From an uncultured Paracoccaceae bacterium (GTDB lineage Bacteria; Pseudomonadota; Alphaproteobacteria; Rhodobacterales; Rhodobacteraceae): 64,000 nucleotides of DNA. The DNA is taken from positions 953,364 to 1,017,363 of the forward strand of contig CANLPZ010000002.1 in assembly GCA_947493145.1 (NCBI GenBank), in the 5' to 3' direction. The position numbers were made by a program, and so were the translations under genes. The notes beneath the pieces were generated by a model. That model saw nothing but the letters and a program-made list of their open reading frames with translations. It ran no database searches and was not told the DNA's origin. The first letter of the stretch is position 1, and each line of letters starts with the position of its first letter. This document shows positions 28,144-36,983 of the stretch, piece by piece.

Positions 28144-29553
28144 TCAGGTTCCGCAAAATGTTGCGTGCACGATTTCTTGTTCGGTCGGTGGGCGCGTCAG
28201 TGTGCTGTTCGTTGCATCAAACGGGCGCGCCAACTCTTGTGTCATTCTTTCGAATTTACTGTAATCACCCTGTGTTGCGCTTTGGATCATCTCTTCGATA
28301 CGGTGGTTGCGCGCAATAATCGCGGGGTTTGACGTGTTCATAACCTCGATGGGGTCGGGCTGTGAGGCCAAGCGTTCTTTCCAGCCCTGCGACCAGTGAT
28401 CAAACGCTGTGGGATCCGCGAATTGATCGCGCGCGGCGTCACCGCTGAGCGCGCGGAATGTATTGGTGAAATCGGCCTGATTTTCAGCCATAAGTGTCAA
28501 AAGGTCTGCCACCAATGAAATGTCGGATTTTTCTGGTTTTGAGAGGCCGATTTTACGCAAAAACAACCGATCATGTTCGGTTTTGAATGTTGCAACGAAC
28601 TGATTTAGCGCGTCATTCAGGGCTTCGATTGCCGCGTCTTGGTCATCGAACAGCGGGATCAGGCTGGTGGCGAATTGTGCCATATTCCAAACGCCGATAT
28701 CGGGTTGGTTTTTGTATCGGTACCGGCCACCGCGATCGATGGAGCTGAATACCTGATCGGGGTGGAACACATCCATAAAGGCGCACGGCCCATAATCAAT
28801 GGTTTCGCCAGCGATTTGGCAATTGTCGGTGTTCATCACACCGTGGATGAACCCAACGGACATCCAATGCGCGATCAGGATTGCTTGGCGATCCATAACG
28901 GCACGAAACAACTCCATCGGTGTGCTGCAATCGGGGTAATGCCGCGCGACCACATGATCGAACAACGCGCGAAGCGTTTCGATGTCGCGACGTGCCGCGA
29001 AATATTGAAACGTCCCAACGCGAATGTGGCTGGCCGCAACGCGCGTAACGATCGCGCCGGGCAGGGCGGTTTCGCGTTGCACTTTGTCACCCGTGGAAAC
29101 CGCAGCCAATGCACGGGTTGTCGGAATGCCAAGCGCATGCATCGCCTCAGACACCACATATTCGCGTAACACAGGGCCAAGTGCAGCGCGGCCGTCGCCA
29201 TTGCGGCTGAAGGGGGTGCGACCTGATCCTTTGAGCTGAATATCATACCGCTGGCCATCTGATCCGATGGTTTCGCCCAGCAATATCGCGCGCCCGTCGC
29301 CCAGTGTTGGGTTCCAATTGCCAAACTGGTGACCAGAATACGCGGTCGCAAGCGGATCAGACCCGTCAAGCAAATGATTGCCGGAAAAGACCTGTGCCAT
29401 ATCATTTGGCGAAATTTCACCGGGTTTGAGCCCTAAAATTTGTGCCAACTGGTCGTTAAAGGCGATCAGCTTTGGTGCCGAAACTGGGGACGGCGATAGT
29501 TTTGTGTGGGTTGCCTCTGGCAGGCGGGCGTAACTGTTGTCAAAGACGATCAT
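28144..29553 (-). CDS. selO: SelO-family protein adenylyltransferase (YdiU)
   Basis: A 469-residue pseudokinase-fold enzyme. Known members transfer AMP from ATP to protein Ser/Thr/Tyr residues and affect S-glutathionylation under oxidative stress. Motifs: YSGHQFGNWNPTLGDGRA, LKGSGRTPFSRNGDGRA, GIPTTRALAAVSTGD, GFIHGVMNTDNCQIAGETIDYGP. The C terminus ends HATFCGT, the bacterial form with Cys where some homologs have selenocysteine nearby. The GNAT gene ends 1-2 bp before its start, so the two are probably co-translated. Confidence 0.93.
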   Translation of the reverse strand: MIVFDNSYARLPEATHTKLSPSPVSAPKLIAFNDQLAQILGLKPGEISPNDMAQVFSGNHLLDGSDPLATAYSGHQFGNWNPTLGDGRAILLGETIGSDGQRYDIQLKGSGRTPFSRNGDGRAALGPVLREYVVSEAMHALGIPTTRALAAVSTGDKVQRETALPGAIVTRVAASHIRVGTFQYFAARRDIETLRALFDHVVARHYPDCSTPMELFRAVMDRQAILIAHWMSVGFIHGVMNTDNCQIAGETIDYGPCAFMDVFHPDQVFSSIDRGGRYRYKNQPDIGVWNMAQFATSLIPLFDDQDAAIEALNDALNQFVATFKTEHDRLFLRKIGLSKPEKSDISLVADLLTLMAENQADFTNTFRALSGDAARDQFADPTAFDHWSQGWKERLASQPDPIEVMNTSNPAIIARNHRIEEMIQSATQGDYSKFERMTQELARPFDATNSTLTRPPTEQEIVHATFCGT

Positions 29554-29554
29554 G

Positions 29555-30004
29555 TTACAGCTCTTTCACCATCAAATTATACCGCTCGCGGTCCTTGAAC
29601 CCGATCCGTTTGTACAGACCGACAAGTCGCGTATCTTGGGCGTCAACTTCTAAAAACATGGCCTTCACATCCGCAGAGGCCATGGTTTTCGACAGGCTTA
29701 GCAAGGCCTCGGTTCCGATACCGCGCCCGCGGACGCTTGGGCGTAAAAACAATTCATCGACAAAACAATCGAAGCCACCCATTTCGACGGAATACCCAAT
29801 GGACAGAATGATATATCCCATTGGCGCCGCTTTCGGGCCAATCAGATAGGCAACCGCTTGGGGTATCCCATCACAGATGGGTTTGAGTGCGGCAAGGCGC
29901 GCCTCATCCGTCATGTCCAGCTTGTGTTCGTCATGAAACCGCGCAACCAAAGCCGCCAGTTTGTTCAGATCGTCAGGACCGGCAATATGCAGTGCGGCGC
30001 TCAT
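29555..30004 (-). CDS. GNAT-family N-acetyltransferase
   Basis: A 149-residue acetyltransferase with the acetyl-CoA-binding segment LRPSVRGRGIGTEALLSL and the C-terminal KRIGFKDRERYNLMVKEL typical of GNAT proteins. Other family features are the central beta strands around MGYIILSIGYSVEMGG. The substrate is unknown. It overlaps the upstream nucleoside hydrolase gene by 4 bp and abuts selO, giving a hydrolase-GNAT-selO transcript. Confidence 0.85.
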   Translation of the reverse strand: MSAALHIAGPDDLNKLAALVARFHDEHKLDMTDEARLAALKPICDGIPQAVAYLIGPKAAPMGYIILSIGYSVEMGGFDCFVDELFLRPSVRGRGIGTEALLSLSKTMASADVKAMFLEVDAQDTRLVGLYKRIGFKDRERYNLMVKEL

Positions 30005-30945
30005 AACCGCGACAATCGTTCGGTGATCAACGCAAAGAACCCGTCGGCATCAACGTCACCGATGAACAATGCGTTCGGCGCACGGTCGGTTACGCGCCAC
30101 CAATCGGCGACGGTCATTCCACGGGTCAAATCTGATTTCGTTTCAATTTCCACGTTGATATGTCGACCAGAAAACAGATCGGGCTGCAAGAGGTAGGCGA
30201 TCACACATGGGTCATGGAGGGGGGCACCCGCCGATCCGTATTTTTCTTTGTCAAAGCGTTCAAAGAAATCGGTCCATTCGGCCGTCATGCGCCCGACGTC
30301 GGTTCCCATGTCCCGAAACGCTTGGACCCGCGGCGCGGTTGTCAACGCTTTGTGCGTCACATCCAGTGGCAACACAACGATATCAGCGCCGGATTTAAAC
30401 ACAATATCAGCGGCTTCTGGGTCGACATAAATGTTAAATTCAGCGGCGGGTGTGATATTGCCCACCTCGAAATAAGCGCCGCCCATCAGGACAATCTGCT
30501 GGACGCGGTCAACGATGTCTGGTGCCTTTTCAAAGGCGGTCGCGATGTTGGTTAACGGACCAAGTGGGCAAAGCGTTACAGTGCCGGTATCCTCTTTGCG
30601 AAGCGTCTCAATGATGAAATCGACCGCATGCCCGTCAGATAGTTGCATTTGTGGATCAGGCAGTTGTGGTCCGTCCAGTCCGGTTTTGCCGTGCACATGT
30701 TCGGCCGTGACCAGTTTTTGGCGCAGCGGACGATCGCAACCTGCGTAAACCGGCACATCTGTTTTTCCGGCCAATTCGCAAACAATACGCGCGTTTCGTT
30801 CTGTCAGCGCCAGCGGCACATTGCCAGCAACCACCGTTATTCCCAAAACATCCAAGTGTTCGGGCGATCCAAGCGCCAGTAAAATTGCCACAGCGTCATC
30901 TTGGCCTGGGTCGGTATCAATTATTATTTTGCGCGTATCGGACAT
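30001..30945 (-). CDS. Inosine-uridine-preferring nucleoside hydrolase family protein
   Basis: A 314-residue enzyme that hydrolyses ribonucleosides to base and ribose. The Ca2+-binding N-terminal motif IDTDPGQDDAVAILLAL is intact, with PVYAGCDRPL, GPLTNIATAFE and the EFNIYVDPEAADIVF segment that contacts ribose. I chose MSDTRKIIIDTD at 30945 (AAGGGGAA upstream) over an in-frame start at 31008. There is no signal peptide, so it acts in the cytoplasm in nucleoside salvage. The overlap with the downstream GNAT gene is 4 bp. Confidence 0.92.
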   Translation of the reverse strand: MSDTRKIIIDTDPGQDDAVAILLALGSPEHLDVLGITVVAGNVPLALTERNARIVCELAGKTDVPVYAGCDRPLRQKLVTAEHVHGKTGLDGPQLPDPQMQLSDGHAVDFIIETLRKEDTGTVTLCPLGPLTNIATAFEKAPDIVDRVQQIVLMGGAYFEVGNITPAAEFNIYVDPEAADIVFKSGADIVVLPLDVTHKALTTAPRVQAFRDMGTDVGRMTAEWTDFFERFDKEKYGSAGAPLHDPCVIAYLLQPDLFSGRHINVEIETKSDLTRGMTVADWWRVTDRAPNALFIGDVDADGFFALITERLSRL

Positions 30946-31011
30946 GAATTTTCCCCTTTGGTCAAAGATGGACCGTGGCCAAAAAGAAGACGAATTGCAA
31001 CCAAACAAAAT

Positions 31012-31032
31012 GGCCCCGCAAGTTGCGGGGCC
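31012..31032 (-). terminator. Terminator downstream of iron-type binding protein gene
   Basis: GGCCCCGC/GCGGGGCC forms a strong stem with an AAGTT loop. On the minus strand it is followed by ATTTTGTTTGG, 65 bp after the binding-protein stop. Confidence 0.7.
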
Positions 31033-31096
31033 GATTGTTGAGCAGTTGGCGGGCGTTGCCTCTTGCTGTCAACGATTTCGATACTAACAGAAATTG

Positions 31097-32095
31097 TTAT
31101 CCGTCGAAATCTACTTCTTCCATTAATTTCAGCGCAGTTGGGCGTAATGCCCCTAAAGTCGCCAAATTTACGTCATCTGCTATAAATTCGCCCCAACTTT
31201 GAACCAAGTCAGACGCTGGTGTGTTTGGATCGACCGGATATTCAAAATTTGCCTCGGCATAGATGGCTTGTGCCGTGGGCGAGGCAAGAAATTCCATAAG
31301 CTTCAACGCGTTCTCTTTGTTCGGCGCTGATTTTGTCATGGCGACACCCGATACATTGACATGGGTTCCGCCGTTTTCAAACGTTGGGAAAACGACGTTG
31401 ACCGAATTCGCCCATTCGGTTTGTTCGTCGTCTTGCAACATTTTACCGAAGTAATAGTTGTTCCCGATCGAGATATCGCATTCACCGGCCCAGATTGCCT
31501 TTACTTGTGCACGATCGTTGCCTTGTGGTTTGCGGGCAAGGTTGGATTTCACCCCTTCAAGCCACGATTTCGCAGCGTCTTCGCCCAGATGTTCGACAAC
31601 CGCCGCAGTCAAAGCCAAAGTGTACGCGTGCATACCAGAACGTGTACAAATCCGGCCTTTCCATTTCGGGTCTGCGAGGTCCTCGTAAGTTGTCACTTCG
31701 CCATCGGCAACGCGATTTTTTGATGCGTAAACCAAACGAGCGCGGGTTGTTACACCAAACCATTGGTTGTCAGGGTCGCGGTATTCGGCGGGAATATTCG
31801 CGTTCAAGATTTCAGACGTTACAGGTTGTGTGACACCGGCATCAACGGCTTCGGTTAGACGCGAAATATCGACGGTTAGAATGACATCAGCAGGGGAGCG
31901 ACGTCCCTCGGCCAATAGTCGTTCAACCATTCCCTTTTTCAAAAACGCAACATTCACAGCGATCCCAGTTTCAGCAGTAAACGCATCGGTCAGTGGCTGT
32001 ATCAGCTCGGGTTCGCGGTAAGAGTATACATTGACTTCGTCTGCAGTGGCGACAGTAGATAGCAAGACTGCGGCAGTGGTCAAAGCAAAGCGCAT
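31097..32095 (-). CDS. Fe(3+)-type ABC transporter substrate-binding protein, orphan
   Basis: A 332-residue periplasmic binding protein of the FbpA/FutA family. The ATG at 32095 opens a signal peptide (MRFALTTAAVLLSTVATADE). Family motifs: VNVYSYREPELIQPL, FLKKGMVERLLAEG, SPADVILTVDISRL, and the later SIGNNYYFGKM with the paired Tyr residues used for ferric iron ligation in FutA/FbpA. No permease or ATPase gene adjoins it, so the membrane part must be encoded elsewhere. I saw no convincing iron-box in the 210-bp upstream gap. Confidence 0.88.
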   Translation of the reverse strand: MRFALTTAAVLLSTVATADEVNVYSYREPELIQPLTDAFTAETGIAVNVAFLKKGMVERLLAEGRRSPADVILTVDISRLTEAVDAGVTQPVTSEILNANIPAEYRDPDNQWFGVTTRARLVYASKNRVADGEVTTYEDLADPKWKGRICTRSGMHAYTLALTAAVVEHLGEDAAKSWLEGVKSNLARKPQGNDRAQVKAIWAGECDISIGNNYYFGKMLQDDEQTEWANSVNVVFPTFENGGTHVNVSGVAMTKSAPNKENALKLMEFLASPTAQAIYAEANFEYPVDPNTPASDLVQSWGEFIADDVNLATLGALRPTALKLMEEVDFDG

Positions 32096-32306
32096 TTTGG
32101 AGATCCTTTTGTTTCGTTTGCAAAGGCGCTTATTCCTGAGTCTTTTAGTGGGGTCAATACCTGATTTTTTTAATCGGAAATAAGTTGCCATCGTTTGAAA
32201 TGGGAATGTCTATGCCAAGGTCGCCACGATTTTCGCGAAGTTTTACTCAATTTTCACCTATTAACCCCGAGTTTACCACTTCTTAGCCTTAATTAAGTTT
32301 AAACTT

Positions 32307-33500
32307 ATGCGGGAAACCGGAGGCTCAAACTTGCCCGACACATTGCTGGGCGGCATTGCGATCAACGAAGTCTTGGCTGATCCCAATGGCGTCAACAATT
32401 TTGATACAGATGGAAACGGCGTCGCGCGCGGCGCAGATGAATTTGTCGAGCTTATAAACACCTCAAATACTGCCATCGATATTTCCGGACTTGAGTTGTG
32501 GGATGCGGGGCGGGGAAACTGGTTCACCTTTCCGCCCGGAACGATTTTACAACCAGGTGCGACAGCGATTGTCGTACGCAATGTCCAAAGCGGGGGGAGC
32601 TTGCCCGCGACATCTGGCGATAATTTGGCTTTTGATGCGGATTTCGGGCAGGGGGTCATTAACAACGGCGCGGACAATGTTGTGGTCTATGACCCGACCA
32701 ATGATGAATTCGTGCAGGTGACGTATAATGGCGACACATTGGACGACCCAACCTCTGGGTCGGGTTATGCTGGGTTTTCATCAACGGCGACGCGCAATGG
32801 TCTGGGCGAAGATATGGGGAACGACAATGACGGGTTTTCCATGCAGCGGTCGTGGTTAACCGGTGATTGGGTCAATGATCAAACCCCAACACCAGGGGCG
32901 CAAAACGTGTGTTTCGCCAGCGGTGCGATGATTGAAACGGACCGCGGTCCCGTCGCGGTTGAGAATTTGCAGTGCGGGGATTTGATCAAAACAAAAGACC
33001 GGGGTTTACAGCCGTTGCGTTGGGTTTATGCGCAACCAATTTCGACACGCCAATTGTCGGCCAACCCGAAAATGCGCCCTTTGATCATTCAAACCGCCTC
33101 ACGCGGTGTGTTGCGGGTGTCGCGACAACATCGTTTGCTGGTGCAGGGTCGTGTCGCAAAACGCATGTTTGGTGCGCCGCAGGTTTTGGTCGCAGCCAAA
33201 GATTTGTTGGCGTTGCCGCAGGTGTACCAAGATCGGTCACTACAGCCTTTTTCCTATTTCCACCTTGTTTTTGACCACCATGAAATTTTGTTTGCAAACG
33301 GGATTGCGACCGAAAGCCTGTTGCTTGGTGCACAGGCAGAAGTGGCGATCACCCCAGCGGCGCTGGCCGAATTGAAACTGCTGATGCCACATGCGTTGGA
33401 GTATCCGCCTGCATGTGCCATTGCCCAAGGCGCAAAGGCGCGCAAATTGGTGCAACGCCATTGCAAAAACAAAAAGCCAGTATTGGCCGTTTGTGTTTAG
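32307..33500 (+). CDS. LTD-Hint domain protein
   Basis: A protein of up to 397 residues. Residues about 15-150 resemble a lamin-tail domain (IAINEVLADPNG, DEFVELINTS, ISGLELWD, NWFTFPPGT). From about 200 it has a Hint (hedgehog/intein-type) module: it starts at CFASGAMIETDRGPVAVENL and contains the conserved VSRQHRLLVQ block, then LVFDHHEILFANGIATESL. Hint modules can self-cleave at the N-terminal Cys. Such proteins are frequent in Roseobacters and may be secreted by type I systems, but no transporter is adjacent. GGAGG at 32319-32323 precedes TTG 32331, which is a better-placed start than ATG 32307. It overlaps the convergent gene by 4 bp. Confidence 0.8.
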   Translation: MRETGGSNLPDTLLGGIAINEVLADPNGVNNFDTDGNGVARGADEFVELINTSNTAIDISGLELWDAGRGNWFTFPPGTILQPGATAIVVRNVQSGGSLPATSGDNLAFDADFGQGVINNGADNVVVYDPTNDEFVQVTYNGDTLDDPTSGSGYAGFSSTATRNGLGEDMGNDNDGFSMQRSWLTGDWVNDQTPTPGAQNVCFASGAMIETDRGPVAVENLQCGDLIKTKDRGLQPLRWVYAQPISTRQLSANPKMRPLIIQTASRGVLRVSRQHRLLVQGRVAKRMFGAPQVLVAAKDLLALPQVYQDRSLQPFSYFHLVFDHHEILFANGIATESLLLGAQAEVAITPAALAELKLLMPHALEYPPACAIAQGAKARKLVQRHCKNKKPVLAVCV

Positions 33501-33910
33501 CTGATCCAGCCGCGCCGTGCCGACATACGGGCGTACCATGTCATCAACAATATCACTGCTAACGACAAAATCGGTCCGCCGACAATCGCGGTTGGCAGCC
33601 CATTCGACAGGACCGATTGCAGGATAAAGACAAAGAAAATGACACCGGTAACAAACGATAGGAAAAAGACACTGGCTGCGATTTTTCGACGGACCAACAG
33701 CAATATAGCTGCAAGCGCCCCTGCAAAAACGTGCAAGGCAAATCCGGCCGTGGCCCACGCAGGTCGTCCAGTGATCACCGACTGATAAAGTTCCGGCATT
33801 TGTGCGACGGCATCAGGATTGGTTTGCATGATGTAATTGATGCAACCCATTGCGTTCCAAACCAACGCCAACGCGCCCAATACCCAAAAGGTAAAATGTG
33901 GTTTCGTCAT
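33497..33910 (-). CDS. Four-TM membrane protein of unknown function
   Basis: A 137-residue protein with four hydrophobic helices (about 5-25, 52-72, 75-95, 102-124). ATG 33910 follows GGGGGAC; an in-frame codon at 33967 is weaker. Between helices one and two is a short loop with Pro/Glu (AVAQMPELYQSV). I recognise it only as a type of small membrane protein common in marine alphaproteobacteria, with no function known. Its stop overlaps the convergent LTD-Hint gene. Confidence 0.75.
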   Translation of the reverse strand: MTKPHFTFWVLGALALVWNAMGCINYIMQTNPDAVAQMPELYQSVITGRPAWATAGFALHVFAGALAAILLLVRRKIAASVFFLSFVTGVIFFVFILQSVLSNGLPTAIVGGPILSLAVILLMTWYARMSARRGWIS

Positions 33911-33933
33911 AAGTCCCCCAGAAATATAAGGAC

Positions 33934-34746
33934 TTAACTGCGACTTTCGGTTTTGACCTCGTCCCACAGTTTGTCCATTTCTTCTAAGGTGGACTGTGCA
34001 GGAGTTTTACCCATTTTGGCAAGCTTTGCTTCGACCCCTTCAAATCGACGTGTGAACTTTGCGTTCGCGGCGCGCAGGGCAGCTTCGGGATCGACATTCA
34101 TATGACGGGCTAAGTTTGCCATAACAAACAATAAATCTCCGAACTCTTCTTCGACTTCGGTCTGGGTTAGGGTTTCTTGGGCCTCGGTCAATTCGCGCGC
34201 TTCTTCGACGATTTTGTCCAAAACCTCATCCGTTGATGGCCAATCAAACCCCACACGCGCGGCGCGTTTTTGCAATTTGAACGCACGTAACAGCGCCGGC
34301 AGCCCCACCGCGACACTGTCCAACGCCCCAGTTTGCGTTTTTCCAGCGCGCTCTGCGGCTTTGATTTTTTCCCAATCCGCCGTTTGTTGTTCGGCCGATT
34401 TGTTGCGATTTTCGTCCCCAAACACATGCGGGTGGCGCGCAACCATTTTGTCCGAAATCGTGTTAACCACATCGTCAAAGGTAAACAGATCCGCCTCTGC
34501 CGCCATTTGCGTGTGGTACACGGATTGCAACAACAAATCGCCCAACTCGCCTTTTAGATCGTCCATATCGCCGCGTTCAATCGCATCCGCGACTTCATAG
34601 GCTTCTTCGATGGTGTAGGGCGCGATGGAGGCAAAATCCTGTTCGATGTCCCATGGACAGCCCGTGTCCGGATCACGCAAACGTCGCATGATTTCCAACA
34701 AACGCGGCATGCCGCCCTTGGGATCGTTGATCAGCGCATCCATCAT
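33934..34746 (-). CDS. mazG: Nucleoside triphosphate pyrophosphohydrolase
   Basis: A 270-residue two-domain MazG that hydrolyses NTPs to NMP and PPi, used in nucleotide-pool cleaning and the stringent response. The first MazG domain shows CPWDIEQDF, TIEEAYEVADAI and GELGDLLLQSVYH (EExxE and ExxD metal ligands); the second shows EEFGDLLFVMANLARH. Two possible ATGs lie in tandem (34746 and 34743). It is close to the four-TM protein gene on the same strand (23 bp), so the two may be co-transcribed. Confidence 0.94.
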   Translation of the reverse strand: MMDALINDPKGGMPRLLEIMRRLRDPDTGCPWDIEQDFASIAPYTIEEAYEVADAIERGDMDDLKGELGDLLLQSVYHTQMAAEADLFTFDDVVNTISDKMVARHPHVFGDENRNKSAEQQTADWEKIKAAERAGKTQTGALDSVAVGLPALLRAFKLQKRAARVGFDWPSTDEVLDKIVEEARELTEAQETLTQTEVEEEFGDLLFVMANLARHMNVDPEAALRAANAKFTRRFEGVEAKLAKMGKTPAQSTLEEMDKLWDEVKTESRS

Positions 34747-34809
34747 TGCACAGCCTTTCAATAGGTGATTTGGTGCCCAAAATAGGCGAACCCAATCAGG
34801 AGTCCACCC

Positions 34810-35979
34810 ATGGCAGTGGTAAATCGAATAGCTGGATTTGCGAATGAAATGACAATGTGGCGTCGTCACTTACATCAAATTCCTGAACTTGGGTTCGAAT
34901 GCCATAAAACGGCGGCGTTTGTCGCGGATCAATTGCGCAGTTTCGGTGTGGATGAGGTGCACACAGGGATTGCCCAAACGGGTCTTGTCGCGGTGATTAA
35001 TGGCGCAAAATCCGGCCCAACCATCGGGTTGCGCGCGGATATGGATGGGTTGCCGATTGTGGAAGCAACCGAGGCTGATTATGCCTCCGACCACGATGGA
35101 AAAATGCACGCATGCGGACATGATGGGCATACGACCATGCTGTTAGGGGCTGCGAAATATCTTGCGGAAACACGAAATTTCGCAGGGCGCGTCGCGTTGA
35201 TATTTCAACCCGCCGAAGAAGACCAAGGTGGCGGCGGCGTCATGGTGGACGAGGGGATCATGGACCGTTTCGACATTGCCCAAGTCTATGCCATGCATTG
35301 TGCGCCTGGCGTCCCTGTGGGTCGTTTCCACACAGCCCCCGGGCCATTAATGGCAGCGGTCGATAGTTTCGACATCCATATCACGGGGAAAGGCGGTCAT
35401 GGAGCGTTCCCACAAGATACATGTGACCCAATTGTTGCCGTTCTCGCAATCGGAAATGCCATTCAAACCATCGTCAGCCGCAACCATCACAGCGCGCAGG
35501 ATTTGGTGGTTTCGATCACACAAATACATACGGGCACCACGGATAATGTGATCCCCGAAAGCGCCTATATCAACGGGACAGTCCGCACCTTTGACAAATC
35601 GGTGCAGGCCATGGTGAAACGCCGTTTGCAAGAAATCGTCGATGGCCATGCGGCGGCGTATAATGTTTCGACGGAACTGGATTATATCGTCGGATATCCT
35701 GCGACTGTAAATTCCGTGGCTGAAACGGATATTGCCGTCGCCGCCGCACGTGATGTCGCTGGGTTTGAGAATGTTGTGGCAGATACGCCGCCACAAATGG
35801 GCGCGGAAGATTTCAGTTACATGCTTGAGGCGCGACCCGGTGCATATGTTTTTGTTGGCAATGGCGACAGCGCCACATGGCATCACCCTGAATTTGATTT
35901 CAACGACGAGGCCACGCCCTTTGGCGCGTCGTATTTCGCCCGTTTGGTGGAAATGAGCCTGCCGATCGATGGGGCATAG
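34810..35979 (+). CDS. M20-family amidohydrolase (hippurate hydrolase-like)
   Basis: A 389-residue metallo-amidohydrolase of the M20D group. Metal-binding motifs: LRADMDGLP, HACGHDGHTTMLLGAA, FQPAEEDQGGGGVMV and AMHCAPG, plus a C-terminal GAEDFSYM and ATWHHPEFDF. Family members cleave N-acyl amino acids. ATG 34810 has CAGGAG upstream. It is divergent from mazG with a gap of only 63 bp. It appears complete; the physiological substrate is unknown. Confidence 0.92.
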   Translation: MAVVNRIAGFANEMTMWRRHLHQIPELGFECHKTAAFVADQLRSFGVDEVHTGIAQTGLVAVINGAKSGPTIGLRADMDGLPIVEATEADYASDHDGKMHACGHDGHTTMLLGAAKYLAETRNFAGRVALIFQPAEEDQGGGGVMVDEGIMDRFDIAQVYAMHCAPGVPVGRFHTAPGPLMAAVDSFDIHITGKGGHGAFPQDTCDPIVAVLAIGNAIQTIVSRNHHSAQDLVVSITQIHTGTTDNVIPESAYINGTVRTFDKSVQAMVKRRLQEIVDGHAAAYNVSTELDYIVGYPATVNSVAETDIAVAAARDVAGFENVVADTPPQMGAEDFSYMLEARPGAYVFVGNGDSATWHHPEFDFNDEATPFGASYFARLVEMSLPIDGA

Positions 35980-36122
35980 AGCGGAGGTTTGAAAATCCCC
36001 AATTGTTGGCCGCAAAACACCGGATTTTGCCCTGTCGTGGGGGCAAAACATGGGACGAAACGCTAAATCTTGTAAATTTATGTTTGATTTCTCAAAGTTT
36101 AGTGGTTTTATTGCGTTTAATC

Positions 36123-36140
36123 CTACCCAACAATGGGTAG
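36123..36140. promoter_or_regulatory. Short palindrome upstream of DUF1499 gene
   Basis: CTACCCA-ACAA-TGGGTAG is a perfect 7-bp inverted repeat ending 35 bp before the DUF1499 start. It could be an operator or a leader stem-loop. The rest of the 196-bp gap shows nothing further. Confidence 0.3.
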
Positions 36141-36175
36141 ATCGAACCAAATGAGTTCTGCGAGCGGGGGGAAGC

Positions 36176-36622
36176 ATGAAACGCGTGAGGGTTGCGACGG
36201 TGTTGTTTGTTTTGGTCATCCTTTTGGCACTGGCCTTTGTCAGGTTCGCGCCGATCAACATGATTTCGGCTCATAAAGAACCACAACTGGGCCAGCCGAT
36301 AAAACAGGCAGCAACAATCGACCAATCCGGTGGCTTTTATACCTCGCGTATTTTGGATGGGTTTCCGGGCGAAAACATGCGCCAAATTGATGAAATTATC
36401 CGAAACACACCACGGACAAGTGTTGTTGCGGGGTCTGTCAGTTCCGGCATGGTGACCTATGTCACCCGCAGTCGTATTCTGGGGTTTCCTGATCTGACAA
36501 CCGTGAAGGTCGAATTGACCAAAGACGGCACGCATTTGTGGCTTTGGGGGCGTTTAAAATATGGTTTGTCAGACTATGACGTGAACAAACGTCGAATTTT
36601 AGGTTGGCTGCAACAGTTGTAA
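36176..36622 (+). CDS. DUF1499 membrane-anchored protein
   Basis: A 148-residue protein with one N-terminal TM helix (VATVLFVLVILLALAFV). The DUF1499 domain follows (MVTYVTRSRILGFPDLTTVKV, LWLWGRLKYGLSDYDVNKRR). The function of the family is unknown. It is preceded by a GGGGGGAAG ribosome site. Its last 24 bp overlap the end of a convergent secreted-protein gene. Confidence 0.8.
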   Translation: MKRVRVATVLFVLVILLALAFVRFAPINMISAHKEPQLGQPIKQAATIDQSGGFYTSRILDGFPGENMRQIDEIIRNTPRTSVVAGSVSSGMVTYVTRSRILGFPDLTTVKVELTKDGTHLWLWGRLKYGLSDYDVNKRRILGWLQQL

Positions 36623-36886
36623 GCGGTCCAACAATGTCGGTTGCGTCTGCCCAATGGCGCACCCATCTTGGGTTTCGCGCCACATCGGAACATTCAACGA
36701 CATTTGGCATTGCGCGGTAAACATACGGCCATTCACACTCAGACAGACAAATTCGCCAAGTTCGATGCGATTGCCGCCTTTGTCAGTGCAGAAACAATCA
36801 ATAGTTCGACCACCAGAGGTCACATCCGCCATCGCTGGGGTGACCAAAAGACTGAACACAAATGGTATCAAAATCGCGTGTCGCAT
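36599..36886 (-). CDS. Small secreted Cys-containing protein
   Basis: A 95-residue protein with a signal peptide (MRHAILIPFVFSLLVTPAMA). The mature part has five Cys residues in the pattern CFC...C...C...C, consistent with disulfides in the periplasm. I recognise no characterised family. It overlaps the convergent DUF1499 gene by 24 bp and starts 97 bp from the divergent prfA start, so it has its own promoter. The signal peptide and Cys spacing support it as a real gene. Confidence 0.65.
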   Translation of the reverse strand: MRHAILIPFVFSLLVTPAMADVTSGGRTIDCFCTDKGGNRIELGEFVCLSVNGRMFTAQCQMSLNVPMWRETQDGCAIGQTQPTLLDRLQLLQPT

Positions 36887-36983
36887 GCTGCTTGAATAAC
36901 ATATTCTGCGGATTTTGTCATCTTTGCCGCGAGACGGGCTTTAATGCTTGCCATTTTTCACCCGATACGGGATTGAAACACCT

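Noticed and set aside
32096..32306. Possible iron-responsive box upstream of the binding-protein gene
   Set aside because: A TGA...TCA pair was seen but its spacing (14) does not fit the iron-rhodo box as I know it (9), and no ICE-like sequence is present.
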